This document shows positions 54,546 to 62,468 of a stretch of 64,000 nt of DNA, piece by piece (position 1 is the first letter of the stretch; every line of letters starts with the position of its first letter). Made by a program: the position numbers and the translations under genes. Under the pieces are notes generated by a model. It ran no database searches and was not told where the DNA came from. It was given only the letters and a program-made list of their open reading frames with translations. Source of the DNA: Streptomyces hygroscopicus (lineage in GTDB: Bacteria > Actinomycetota > Actinomycetes > Streptomycetales > Streptomycetaceae); contig CP018627.1 in NCBI GenBank assembly GCA_002021875.1, positions 4,278,001-4,342,000 of the forward strand, written 5' to 3'.

Positions 54546-55454
54546 ATGACCACCACCACGACCTCCCCCGTACTCACCGCCACCGGCGTCACCATGCGCT
54601 TCGGCGGACTCACGGCCGTACAGTCCGTCGACCTCGACGTCCACCCCGGCGAGATCGTCGGCCTCATCGGCCCCAACGGCGCGGGCAAGACCACCTTCTT
54701 CAACTGCCTCACCGGCCTCTACATCCCCACCGAGGGCAGCGTCGCCTACCGGGGCACCGTCCTGCCGCCCAAGCCCCACCTCGTCACCCAGGCAGGCATC
54801 GCCCGCACCTTCCAGAACATCCGGCTCTTCGCCAACATGACGGTCCTCGAGAACGTCCTCGTCGGCCGCCACACCCGCACCAAAGAGGGCCTGTGGTCGG
54901 CCCTCCTGCGCGGCCCCGGCTTCAAACGCGCCGAAGCCGCATCCAAGGCCCGCGCCATGGAACTCCTGGAATTCACCGGCCTCGCCGACAAGGCCGACCA
55001 CCTCTCCCGCAACCTCCCCTACGGCGAACAACGCAAGCTGGAGATCGCCCGCGCCCTCGCCAGCGACCCCGGACTGCTGCTCCTCGACGAGCCCACCGCC
55101 GGAATGAACCCCCAGGAGACCCGCGCCACCGAGGAACTGGTCTTCGCCATCCGGGACCTGGGCACCGCCGTACTCGTCATCGAGCACGACATGCGCTTCA
55201 TCTTCAACCTCTGCGACCGGGTCGCCGTCCTCGTCCAGGGCCAGAAGCTCGTCGAGGGCAGCTCGGAGGTCGTCCAGAGCGACGAGCGCGTCATCGCCGC
55301 CTACCTCGGCACCCCCTTCGAAGGCGCCCCCGGCGCCGAGGAGGCCGCCGAGGTCGAGGCCGCGGAGGCCGGAGCCGCAACCGGCGCCACGACCGGCGCC
55401 CCGCAGGACGAGACCCAGCGGGGCACCACAGCACGTACGGAGGACGGACAGTGA
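54546..55454 (+). CDS. livG: Branched-chain amino-acid ABC transporter ATPase LivG
   Basis: A 302-residue ABC ATPase. Walker A is GPNGAGKTT, the Q-loop region reads ARTFQNIRLFANMT, the signature is NLPYGEQRKLEIARALAS (LSYGEQ type of LivG), and Walker B is LLLLDEPTAGMNP with the switch VIEHDM. The C-terminal 40 residues are an Ala/Glu/Thr/Gly-rich extension beyond the family core. ATG 54546 has GGAGG at the best distance; ATG 54537 would overlap the livM stop in an ATGA and is only one base from the ribosome site. livF starts inside its stop. Confidence 0.94.
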   Translation: MTTTTTSPVLTATGVTMRFGGLTAVQSVDLDVHPGEIVGLIGPNGAGKTTFFNCLTGLYIPTEGSVAYRGTVLPPKPHLVTQAGIARTFQNIRLFANMTVLENVLVGRHTRTKEGLWSALLRGPGFKRAEAASKARAMELLEFTGLADKADHLSRNLPYGEQRKLEIARALASDPGLLLLDEPTAGMNPQETRATEELVFAIRDLGTAVLVIEHDMRFIFNLCDRVAVLVQGQKLVEGSSEVVQSDERVIAAYLGTPFEGAPGAEEAAEVEAAEAGAATGATTGAPQDETQRGTTARTEDGQ

Positions 55455-56167
55455 CCGCACTGCTCGAGGTCGAGGACCTGCGCGTCGCCTACGGCAAGAT
55501 CGAGGCCGTCAAGGGCATCTCGTTCAGCGTCGAGGCCGGCCAGGTCGTCACCCTCATCGGTACCAACGGCGCGGGCAAGACCACCACGCTGCGCACCCTG
55601 TCCGGCCTGCTCGAACCCCTCGGCGGGGAGATCCGCTTCGACGGCCAACCGCTGAAGGGCGTCCCCGCACACAAGATCGTCGCCATGGGGCTGGCCCACT
55701 CACCCGAGGGACGGCATATCTTCCCGCGGCTGTCGATCGCCGAGAACCTCCAGCTCGGAGCGTTTCTCCGGAAGGACGCGGACGGCATAGCCGCCGACAT
55801 CCGCCACGCGTACGACCTCTTCCCCATCCTCGGCGAACGCCGCTCCCAGGCGGCCGGCACCCTCTCCGGCGGTGAGCAGCAGATGCTCGCGATGGGACGG
55901 GCCCTGATGTCCCGCCCCAAGCTGCTGATGCTCGACGAGCCCTCGATGGGCCTCTCGCCGATCATGATGCAGAAGATCATGCACACCATCGCCGAGCTCA
56001 AGTCCCAGGGCACGACGATCCTGCTGGTCGAACAGAACGCCCAGGCAGCTCTGTCGCTGGCCGATCAGGGCCATGTGATGGAGATCGGCAAGATCGTGCT
56101 GTCGGGGACGGGGGATGCGCTGCTGCACGACGAGTCGGTGCGGAAGGCGTACCTCGGCGAGGACTGA
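55451..56167 (+). CDS. livF: Branched-chain amino-acid ABC transporter ATPase LivF
   Basis: A 238-residue ABC ATPase, partner of LivG. Walker A is GTNGAGKTT, the family landmark SPEGRHIFPRLSIAENLQLGAF is present, the signature is TLSGGEQQMLAMGRALMSRP, and Walker B is LLMLDEPSMGLSP with the H-loop replaced by VEQNA as usual in LivF. The GTG start overlaps the livG stop by 4 bases and has GGAGG in front. The stop codon is inside a GGACTGA repeat (three units, 56161-56181). A 20-bp hairpin then ends the operon. Confidence 0.95.
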   Translation: MTALLEVEDLRVAYGKIEAVKGISFSVEAGQVVTLIGTNGAGKTTTLRTLSGLLEPLGGEIRFDGQPLKGVPAHKIVAMGLAHSPEGRHIFPRLSIAENLQLGAFLRKDADGIAADIRHAYDLFPILGERRSQAAGTLSGGEQQMLAMGRALMSRPKLLMLDEPSMGLSPIMMQKIMHTIAELKSQGTTILLVEQNAQAALSLADQGHVMEIGKIVLSGTGDALLHDESVRKAYLGED

Positions 56168-56181
56168 GGACTGAGGACTGG
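56161..56181. repeat. Three 7-bp repeats beginning at the livF stop
   Basis: GGACTGA, GGACTGA and GGACTGG run head to tail from 56161. The first unit holds the stop codon (56165-56167), and later units repeat the stop. Confidence 0.75.
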
Positions 56182-56187
56182 CAGAAA

Positions 56188-56232
56188 CGGTAGGGGCCCG
56201 TACCGCCGACGCGGCGGTACGGGCCCCTACCG
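56188..56232. terminator. Bidirectional terminator between livF and the ANTAR regulator gene
   Basis: A perfect 20-bp stem (56188-56207 with 56213-56232) and a 5-base loop sit between convergent genes. This is the longest perfect hairpin in the window. Confidence 0.88.
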
Positions 56233-56240
56233 CTCGTTCC

Positions 56241-56876
56241 CTACTGCTCCTTGGCCTTCTTCTCCGCCGCGTCCTCGATAACGGCCTCGGCCACCTGCTG
56301 CATCGACAGCCTGCGGTCCATCGAGGTCTTCTGGATCCAGCGGAAGGCGGCGGGCTCGGTCAGCCCGTACTGCGTCTGCAGAATGCTCTTGGCCCGGTCG
56401 ACCAGCTTGCGGGTCTCCAGCCGCTGGGAGAGGTCGGCGACCTCATGCTCCAGGGTCTTCAGCTCGGTGAAGCGGGAGACGGCCATCTCGATGGCCGGGA
56501 CCACATCGCTCTTGCTGAACGGCTTCACGAGATACGCCATCGCCCCGGCATCCCGGGCCCGCTCGACCAGCTCGCGCTGGGAGAAGGCGGTCAGCATCAG
56601 GACGGGGGCGATACGGTCGGCCGCGATCCGCTCGGCGGCGGAGATGCCGTCGAGAACCGGCATCTTCACATCGAGGATGACGAGGTCGGGGCGGTGCTCC
56701 TGGGCAAGCGCGACAGCCGTCTCACCATCGCCCGCCTCGCCGACGACGGAGTACCCCTCCTCCTCGAGCATCTCCTTCAGGTCGAGGCGGATGAGGGCCT
56801 CGTCCTCGGCGATGACGACGCGTGTGGTGTGCGGCGGAATATGCGACTGCTCGTCGACGGGCTCGGTGGCGCTCAC
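56241..56876 (-). CDS. pdtaR: ANTAR-domain response regulator (PdtaR-type)
   Basis: A 211-residue two-domain regulator. The receiver domain (about residues 19-135) has the acidic pair VVIAEDEALIRLD, the phospho-acceptor Asp in DLVILDVKMPVLDG, the conserved Thr/Ser in LMLTAFSQ and the Lys in YLVKPFSKSD. The C-terminal ANTAR domain (about 140-200), VADLSQRLETRKLVDRAKSILQTQYGLTEPAAFRWIQ, binds paired RNA hairpins and causes antitermination. The mycobacterial homologue PdtaR works with the histidine kinase PdtaS. GTG 56876 has GAGGAG in front and is preferred to the longer frame from 56906. Confidence 0.92.
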   Translation of the reverse strand: MSATEPVDEQSHIPPHTTRVVIAEDEALIRLDLKEMLEEEGYSVVGEAGDGETAVALAQEHRPDLVILDVKMPVLDGISAAERIAADRIAPVLMLTAFSQRELVERARDAGAMAYLVKPFSKSDVVPAIEMAVSRFTELKTLEHEVADLSQRLETRKLVDRAKSILQTQYGLTEPAAFRWIQKTSMDRRLSMQQVAEAVIEDAAEKKAKEQ

Positions 56877-56970
56877 GGGGCTCCTCGTTCCTGGCAGGTA
56901 CTGCACCTTGAGCCTACCTGCGAGACGAGTTCGACTCGCACACGGTAAGCTATGCGCGCTGCAACTCCTT

Positions 56971-57053
56971 GCCGGGTTGGTGGAACGGTATACACGGAGG
57001 TCTCAAACACCTCTGCCCGAGAGGGCTTGCGGGTTCGAATCCCGCACCCGGTA
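56971..57053 (+). tRNA. tRNA-Leu (anticodon CAA)
   Basis: A full class II tRNA cloverleaf. The acceptor stem is 56971-56977 with 57046-57052 (first pair G.U), the anticodon stem is GAGGT/ACCTC (56997-57001 with 57009-57013) and the loop CTCAAAC has anticodon CAA at 57004-57006, reading UUG. A variable arm, a T-stem with the GGTTCGAAT loop, and discriminator A at 57053 follow. The CCA end is not encoded. It is not bldA, which has anticodon UAA. A weak TATGCG -10 at 56951 may drive it. Confidence 0.95.
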
Positions 57054-57132
57054 CTTGAAGCGGACCCTCACATTCGCGTGGTAAGGGCCGAATTCGGCTC
57101 AGCGTCATCCCCACAAGTGCGACGCTCGGCAC

Positions 57133-57912
57133 ATGAACGATTACAGCCCGTCGCTCCGACACGACGCTGTGGCACTGATGCGACAAGGCGTCGCCAATCG
57201 CGACGTAGCCGAGCTTCTCGGAATCCCACGGGGCACCGTTGGCTGGTGGCGGTATCAGGACCGAAAGCAGCGGGGCGAGCTCTTCGTGCAGCCCACGGAC
57301 TGCCCCCAATGCACTGACCGAGCGTTCGACCACCGGTCGTATGCATACCTTCTGGGCCTCTATCTCGGCGACGGCCATATCGTCTCCAAGCCCAAACAGC
57401 ACCATCTGTCCATCTTCTGCGCCGATGCCTGGCCCGGTCTGATCGACGAGGCAGAGACCGCCATGCGCAAGGTGATGCCCAGGCCCAGCGTGCAGCGGCG
57501 GCAGAAGAGCGGATGCGCCGAGGTGAAGTCGTACACGAAGCACTGGACGTGCATGTTCCCGCAACATGGGCCGGGAAAGAAGCATGACCGCGTCATAGCC
57601 CTGGAGCCCTGGCAACAGTCGATCGTGGACGCCCACCCATGGGAGTTCATCCGCGGGTTATTCCACTCCGACGGCTGCCGCGTCACCAACTGGACCACGC
57701 GCATCGTCGCCGGGAAGCCGAAGCGCTACGAATACCCTCGGTACCTCTTCACCAACAAGTCCGACGACATCCGCAAGCTCTGCTCCGACACCCTCACCAA
57801 GGTCGGCGTCGAGTGGACGACCCTCGCGCGCGGGAGCGATCCGTTCAACATCTCCGTCGCCCGCCGTGCCTCCGTCGCCCTCATGGATACGCACGTCGGG
57901 CCGAAGTACTGA
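57133..57912 (+). CDS. HTH plus LAGLIDADG endonuclease-like protein, TTA codon
   Basis: A 259-residue free-standing protein. Residues 8-45 form a Tn3/resolvase-like helix-turn-helix (LRHDAVALMRQGVANRDVAELLGIPRGTVGWW). CPQC (57-60) could bind zinc. Two LAGLIDADG motifs follow, LLGLYLGDG (73-81) and FIRGLFHSDG (172-181), both keeping the catalytic-position Asp. This is the make-up of a homing endonuclease or a WhiA-like domesticated regulator. Leucine 176, in the second motif, is TTA (57658-57660), so translation should require bldA. It begins 79 bases after tRNA-Leu and has no clear ribosome site. No intron or intein surrounds it. Confidence 0.8.
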   Translation: MNDYSPSLRHDAVALMRQGVANRDVAELLGIPRGTVGWWRYQDRKQRGELFVQPTDCPQCTDRAFDHRSYAYLLGLYLGDGHIVSKPKQHHLSIFCADAWPGLIDEAETAMRKVMPRPSVQRRQKSGCAEVKSYTKHWTCMFPQHGPGKKHDRVIALEPWQQSIVDAHPWEFIRGLFHSDGCRVTNWTTRIVAGKPKRYEYPRYLFTNKSDDIRKLCSDTLTKVGVEWTTLARGSDPFNISVARRASVALMDTHVGPKY

Positions 57913-57929
57913 GCCCAGTACTTCGGCCC
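57898..57929. terminator. Bidirectional terminator between the LAGLIDADG gene and pyk
   Basis: A perfect 14-bp stem (57898-57911 with 57916-57929) and a 4-base loop. Its left arm includes the end of the LAGLIDADG gene, including part of its stop codon. Confidence 0.82.
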
Positions 57930-57947
57930 CGAGGGAGCGAGGTTCGG

Positions 57948-59378
57948 CTACCTCAGGTCGTCCGCGCCGATGTGGTGGACGCGCACGAGGTTGGTGGAGC
58001 CGGAGACGCCGGGCGGGGAGCCGGCGGTGATGATGACGAGGTCGCCCTTGCGGCAGCGGCCGAGGCGCAGCAGTTCCTCGTCGACCTGGGCCACCATCTC
58101 GTCCGTGGAGTTGACCATCGGGCCGAGGAAGGTCTCGACGCCCCAGGTCAGGTTGAGCTGGGAGCGGGTGCCCGGGTCCGGGGTGAAGGCCAGGAGGGGG
58201 ATCGGGGAGCGGTAGCGGGAGAGGCGGCGGACGGTGTCGCCGGACTGGGTGAAGGCGACGAGGAACTTCGCGCCGAGGAAGTCGCCCATCTCGGCCGCCG
58301 CGCGGGCCACCGCGCCGCCCTGGGTGCGGGGCTTGTTGCGCTCGGTGAGCGGGGGGAGGCCCTTGGCGAGGATGTCCTCCTCGGCGGCCTCGACGATGCG
58401 GCCCATCGTCTTGACCGTGACGATCGGGTACTTGCCGACGCTGGTCTCGCCGGAGAGCATCACCGCGTCCGTGCCGTCGATGATCGCGTTGGCGACGTCG
58501 GACGCCTCCGCGCGGGTGGGGCGGGAGTTCTCGATCATCGAGTCGAGCATCTGGGTCGCGACGATCACCGGCTTGGCGTTCCGCTTGGCCAGTTTGATCG
58601 CGCGCTTCTGGACCATCGGCACCTGCTCGAGCGGCATCTCCACGCCGAGGTCGCCGCGGGCGACCATGATGCCGTCGAAGGCGTCGACGATCCCTTCGAG
58701 GTTCTCGACCGCCTGCGGCTTCTCGATCTTGGCGATGACGGGGAGCCGGCGGTCCTCCTCGTCCATCACCCGGTGGACGTCCACGACATCGTTGCCGTTG
58801 CGGACGAAGGAGAGGGCGATGACGTCGGCGCCGATGCGCAGTGCCCAGCGCAGGTCCTCGATGTCCTTCTTGGACAGCGCGGGGACGGAGACGGCCACGC
58901 CGGGGAGGTTGAGCCCCTTGTGGTCGGAGATCATGCCGCCCTCGATGGCGATGGTGTGCACCCGGGGGCCGTCGATGTCGACGACCTCGAGGGTGACCCG
59001 GCCGTCGTCGACGAGGATCCGCTCGCCCTTGCTGACGTCGCCGGCCAGCCCCTCGTAGGTGGTTCCGCAGCGGAACCGGTCGCCCTCGATGGGTTCGACG
59101 GTGATGATGAACTCGTCTCCGCGTTCAAGGAGTACGGGTCCTTCACGGAAGCGGCCGAGCCGAATCTTCGGACCTTGAAGGTCGGCGAGGATGCCGACGC
59201 TGCGGCCGGTTTCCAGCGAGGCTTTGCGCACTCGCCGATAACGCTCCTCGTGCTCGGCATAGGTGCCGTGGCTGAGGTTGAAGCGGGCCACATCCATTCC
59301 GGCTTCGATGAGTGCCTTGATCTGCTCGTACGAGTCGGTGGCGGGTCCCAAAGTACAGACGATTTTTGCTCGGCGCAT
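57948..59378 (-). CDS. pyk: Pyruvate kinase
   Basis: It transfers phosphate from phosphoenolpyruvate to ADP, giving pyruvate and ATP at the end of glycolysis. The 476-residue length equals that of the Streptomyces enzymes. Motifs are complete: MDVARFNLSHGTYAEHEE, DLQGPKIRLGRF, LIVDDGRVTL-type site, VIAKIEKPQAVENLEGIVDAFDGIMVARGDLGVE (with the Lys and Glu of the active site), VATQMLDSMIENSRPTRAEASDVANAIIDGTDAVMLSGETSVGKYP. ATG 59378 (MRRAKIVCTLGPA) is chosen; the longer frame from 59426 adds an unlikely leader. It is convergent with the LAGLIDADG gene. Confidence 0.96.
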   Translation of the reverse strand: MRRAKIVCTLGPATDSYEQIKALIEAGMDVARFNLSHGTYAEHEERYRRVRKASLETGRSVGILADLQGPKIRLGRFREGPVLLERGDEFIITVEPIEGDRFRCGTTYEGLAGDVSKGERILVDDGRVTLEVVDIDGPRVHTIAIEGGMISDHKGLNLPGVAVSVPALSKKDIEDLRWALRIGADVIALSFVRNGNDVVDVHRVMDEEDRRLPVIAKIEKPQAVENLEGIVDAFDGIMVARGDLGVEMPLEQVPMVQKRAIKLAKRNAKPVIVATQMLDSMIENSRPTRAEASDVANAIIDGTDAVMLSGETSVGKYPIVTVKTMGRIVEAAEEDILAKGLPPLTERNKPRTQGGAVARAAAEMGDFLGAKFLVAFTQSGDTVRRLSRYRSPIPLLAFTPDPGTRSQLNLTWGVETFLGPMVNSTDEMVAQVDEELLRLGRCRKGDLVIITAGSPPGVSGSTNLVRVHHIGADDLR

Positions 59379-59535
59379 GGTGCCGAGCCTATGACTTACC
59401 GGCGAGTAAAGAGCCCGGAACTTCACACTCCTCCATGGCCTTTGGATGGCGGGCTATTGACAACTAATGAAACGTGCAGAGGGGTGCTCCGATGAGCGTT
59501 TCGGAGGGTGGTTTCAAGACTCGGAAGGAGGGCTC

Positions 59536-60279
59536 TCAGAGCTCGGGAGGGGTGATCGTGAAGCGCGCGTTGACATGCGCGTACACCGTCTGGCGCTGCG
59601 GTTCGAGGTCGAGCGCGGCGACGGCGTCCCGGTCGGCGGGGCCGCCGAAGGCGGACCGGCCGCGTGTGGCGGCGGCCACGGGCTGCAGCGGGCCCTGCTC
59701 CGCCTCGAGGTCGGCGAGCTCGGTGAGCGCGACCAGCCGGGAGCCGAGCGCTCCGGCGTACTCGCGGGCCCGCTGCACCGCCTCCCGCACCGCCTGCTGC
59801 CGGGCCCGGCCGTAGGCGGGCGAGTCGGGGCGCAGCCCCCACCAGGGGCCGTCGACGCGGGTGAGGTCGAGGTCGGCGAGGCGGGTGGTGAGCTCGCCGA
59901 GGGCGGTGAAGTCGGTGAGGGTCGCGGTGAGGTGCACCCGCCCGTGGTAGGCCCGTACGCGCTCATGGCGGCTCTTGGGGTTGATCTCGGGGGTGACCGA
60001 GAAGGCGCCGGTCTCCAGCTTCTCGACCGCTTCGCCGTAGGGCTTCACCAGCGCGAGGACCTGGTTGTTGCGGCGGGTGAGGTCATCGAGCGCGGCGCGC
60101 CGGTCGGCGCCGCGAGCGCTGACGGTGATGGTGAGCCGGGCGATCTCGGGGTCGACCTCCAGCGTCGCCTCGCCGCGGACGGCGACGCGCGGGGTGTCGG
60201 GGGTGCCGTAGGGCACGTGGGCGGCGGGCGCGGGGGCGGCGGGCTGCGGCGGCTGGCTGGGGTGGGCCGGCTGATCCAT
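59536..60279 (-). CDS. SIMPL domain-containing protein
   Basis: A 247-residue protein with a Pro/Ala/Gln-rich N-terminus (residues 2-25) and then a SIMPL (DUF541) domain: RVAVRGEATLEVDPEIARLTITVSARGADR, LDDLTRRNNQVLALVKPYGEAV, VRAYHGRVHLTATLTDF, and QAVREAVQRAREYAGALGSRLVAL. No signal peptide or membrane helix precedes it, unlike the periplasmic SIMPL proteins of Gram-negatives. Function is unknown; relatives have been linked to oxidative-stress tolerance. ATG 60279 has AGGAG at the right distance. Confidence 0.85.
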   Translation of the reverse strand: MDQPAHPSQPPQPAAPAPAAHVPYGTPDTPRVAVRGEATLEVDPEIARLTITVSARGADRRAALDDLTRRNNQVLALVKPYGEAVEKLETGAFSVTPEINPKSRHERVRAYHGRVHLTATLTDFTALGELTTRLADLDLTRVDGPWWGLRPDSPAYGRARQQAVREAVQRAREYAGALGSRLVALTELADLEAEQGPLQPVAAATRGRSAFGGPADRDAVAALDLEPQRQTVYAHVNARFTITPPEL

Positions 60280-60504
60280 GGCGGCTCCTGGTCGGGTGTG
60301 CGCGGGGTGGTGTCCGGAGCGTACGACGCTCGGGGCCTCGGCGGGGTGGGACGACCCGGCCGTTGAATTCTGGTCTGCCCACCCCTCAAGAAGCGCCGGG
60401 GGCAACCTGATCGCAATCTGCCGGGGGTGGTGCGGAGCGGTGCGGCTGGGCCAGAATCTACGCGCGTTGTGCTCATTTCGCAGGTATCTCAGAGGAGATC
60501 AGCC

Positions 60505-62313
60505 ATGCCGCTCAACCGTCGGAAGTTCCTGGGTCGCACCGCGGCGACCAGTGCGGGGGCCGCCCTTGCCTCGGCCGCGGCCGTCGTCCCGGCCGAGGCG
60601 CGGGGGCACGGGCGCCCCCGGCGGCGGTACGCCTTCACCGTGATGGGCACGACCGATCTGCATGGCAACGTCTTCAACTGGGACTACTTCACCGACGCCG
60701 AGTTCGACGACACGGCGCACAACGATGTGGGTCTGGCGAAGATCTCCACGCTGGTGGACCAGGTCCGTAAGGAGAAGGGGCGCCGCAATACGCTGCTGAT
60801 CGACGCGGGCGACACCATCCAGGGCACCCAACTGTCGTACTACTACGCCAGGGTGGACCCGATCACCGGGGCGGACGGCCCGGTGCATCCCATGGCGCAG
60901 GCGATGAACGCGATCGGCTATGACGCGGCGGCGCTGGGCAACCATGAGTTCAACTACGGCATCCCGGTGCTGCGGAAGTTCGAGGAGCAGTGCGACTTCC
61001 CCTTGTTGGGGGCGAACGCGCTGGACGCGAAGACGCTGCGGCCCGCCTTCGCGCCGTACTGGATGACGCGGCTGCGCACCCCGTGCGGGCGGGATGTGAA
61101 GGTGGCGGTGCTGGGGCTGACCAATCCGGGCATCGCGATCTGGGACAAGGTCAATGTGCAGGGGAAGATGACCTTCCCGGGCCTGGAGGAGCAGGCGGCG
61201 AAGTGGGTGCCGCGGCTGCGGTCGATGGGCGCTGACGTGGTGATCGTCTCGGCGCATTCGGGGACCAGCGGCACCTCCAGCTACGGCGACCAGGTGCCGT
61301 ATGTGGAGAACGCGGCGGCGCTGGTGGCCGAGAAGGTGGCGGGGATCGACGCGATCCTGGTGGGGCACGCGCATGTGGAGATCCCGGAGTCACGGGTGGT
61401 CAACAAGGAGACCGGGCACGAGGTCGTGTTGTCGGAGCCGCTCAAGTGGGGTCAGCGGCTGACTCTCTTCGACTTCGAGCTGGAGTGGGAGCGGGGCCGC
61501 TGGCTGGTGGCGTCGGTGTCGGCGAAGGTGCTGAACTCCAACGCGGCCGAGGAGGACCCGCGGATCGTGCGGCTGCTCGGCGATGAGCACAAGAAGGTCG
61601 TCGGGTACGTCAACCAGGTCATCGGCACCTCGACGGCGGCGATGGCGGCGACCGAGGCTGCGTACAAGGACGTGCCGATCCTCGACTTCATCAACCATGT
61701 GCAGTCGGAGACGGTGAAGGCGGCGCTGGCCGGGACGGAGTACGCGGCGCTGCCGGTGCTCTCGCAGGCGTCGTGCTTCTCCCGTACGGCGTCGATCCCG
61801 GCCGGGGAGGTCACGATCCGGCAGGTGGCGGGGTTGTATCCGTTCGAGAACACGCTGGAGGCGCGGGTGCTGACCGGCGCCCAGGTCAAGGAGTACCTGG
61901 AGTTCTCGGCGCGGTACTACGTGCAGACCGCGCCGGGCGGGGATGTGGACCCGTCGAAGCTGACGAACGCCGACAACACGCCCGACTACAACTACGACGC
62001 GGTCGGCGGCCTTACGTACGAGATCGACATCGCCAAGGCGCCGGGCTCGCGGATCGCGAAGCTGAGCTTCGACGGCAAGCCGATCGATGAGAAGGCGCAG
62101 TTCGTGCTGGCGGTGAACAACTACCGGGCGAGCGGGGGCGGCAATTTCCCGCATGTGGCCTCGGCGAAGCAGGTGTGGGCCAATTCGGAGGAGATCCGGA
62201 ACACGATCATCGCCTGGGTGCAGGCGGAGAAGACGATCGATGTGTCGCGGTTCGCGTCGGTGGACTGGAAGCTGACCCGGGACGGCGCCCCGGTCTTCCC
62301 GGACGCCGGCTGA
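60505..62313 (+). CDS. Secreted bifunctional metallophosphatase/5'-nucleotidase (Tat signal)
   Basis: A 602-residue exported enzyme. The signal peptide has a twin-arginine motif (NRRKFLGRT) and ends near residue 33. The metallophosphoesterase domain carries the dimetal motifs TTDLHGNV, DAGDTIQG, LGNHEFNYG, VSAHSG and VGHAHVE; the C-terminal 5'-nucleotidase domain (from about residue 370) has the substrate stack region FENTLEARVLTGAQVKEYLE and VNNYRASGGGNFP. It probably removes phosphate from nucleotides or cyclic 2',3'-nucleotides outside the cell and supplies phosphate and nucleosides. ATG 60505 has GAGGAG upstream. Confidence 0.93.
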   Translation: MPLNRRKFLGRTAATSAGAALASAAAVVPAEARGHGRPRRRYAFTVMGTTDLHGNVFNWDYFTDAEFDDTAHNDVGLAKISTLVDQVRKEKGRRNTLLIDAGDTIQGTQLSYYYARVDPITGADGPVHPMAQAMNAIGYDAAALGNHEFNYGIPVLRKFEEQCDFPLLGANALDAKTLRPAFAPYWMTRLRTPCGRDVKVAVLGLTNPGIAIWDKVNVQGKMTFPGLEEQAAKWVPRLRSMGADVVIVSAHSGTSGTSSYGDQVPYVENAAALVAEKVAGIDAILVGHAHVEIPESRVVNKETGHEVVLSEPLKWGQRLTLFDFELEWERGRWLVASVSAKVLNSNAAEEDPRIVRLLGDEHKKVVGYVNQVIGTSTAAMAATEAAYKDVPILDFINHVQSETVKAALAGTEYAALPVLSQASCFSRTASIPAGEVTIRQVAGLYPFENTLEARVLTGAQVKEYLEFSARYYVQTAPGGDVDPSKLTNADNTPDYNYDAVGGLTYEIDIAKAPGSRIAKLSFDGKPIDEKAQFVLAVNNYRASGGGNFPHVASAKQVWANSEEIRNTIIAWVQAEKTIDVSRFASVDWKLTRDGAPVFPDAG

Positions 62314-62371
62314 GCGACCGCCGTCCGAGACATCGCCATCTGAGATCGCCGTCCGGGAGGCGCCGTCCGGG
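62311..62371. repeat. Imperfect CGCCGTCCG repeats after the 5'-nucleotidase gene
   Basis: The word CGCCGTCC occurs three times just after the stop, within 50 bases, in a diverged unit of about 30 bases. The match is modest. Confidence 0.45.
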
Positions 62372-62468
62372 GGCCGTCGCGTCAGGGTCAGTCGAGGCCG
62401 GAGACAAGCGCGGCGGCCGGCTGGACAGAGTGATCATCTGGAGCCGGGGGCCGGGTGCCGGGGTGAGG

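Noticed and set aside
56971..57053. tRNA-Leu as bldA
   Set aside because: The anticodon is CAA, not UAA, so it reads UUG and cannot decode UUA.
56971..57912. Integrated element at the tRNA-Leu 3' end
   Set aside because: I looked for a second copy of the tRNA 3' end downstream and saw none, and there is no integrase; pyk follows directly.
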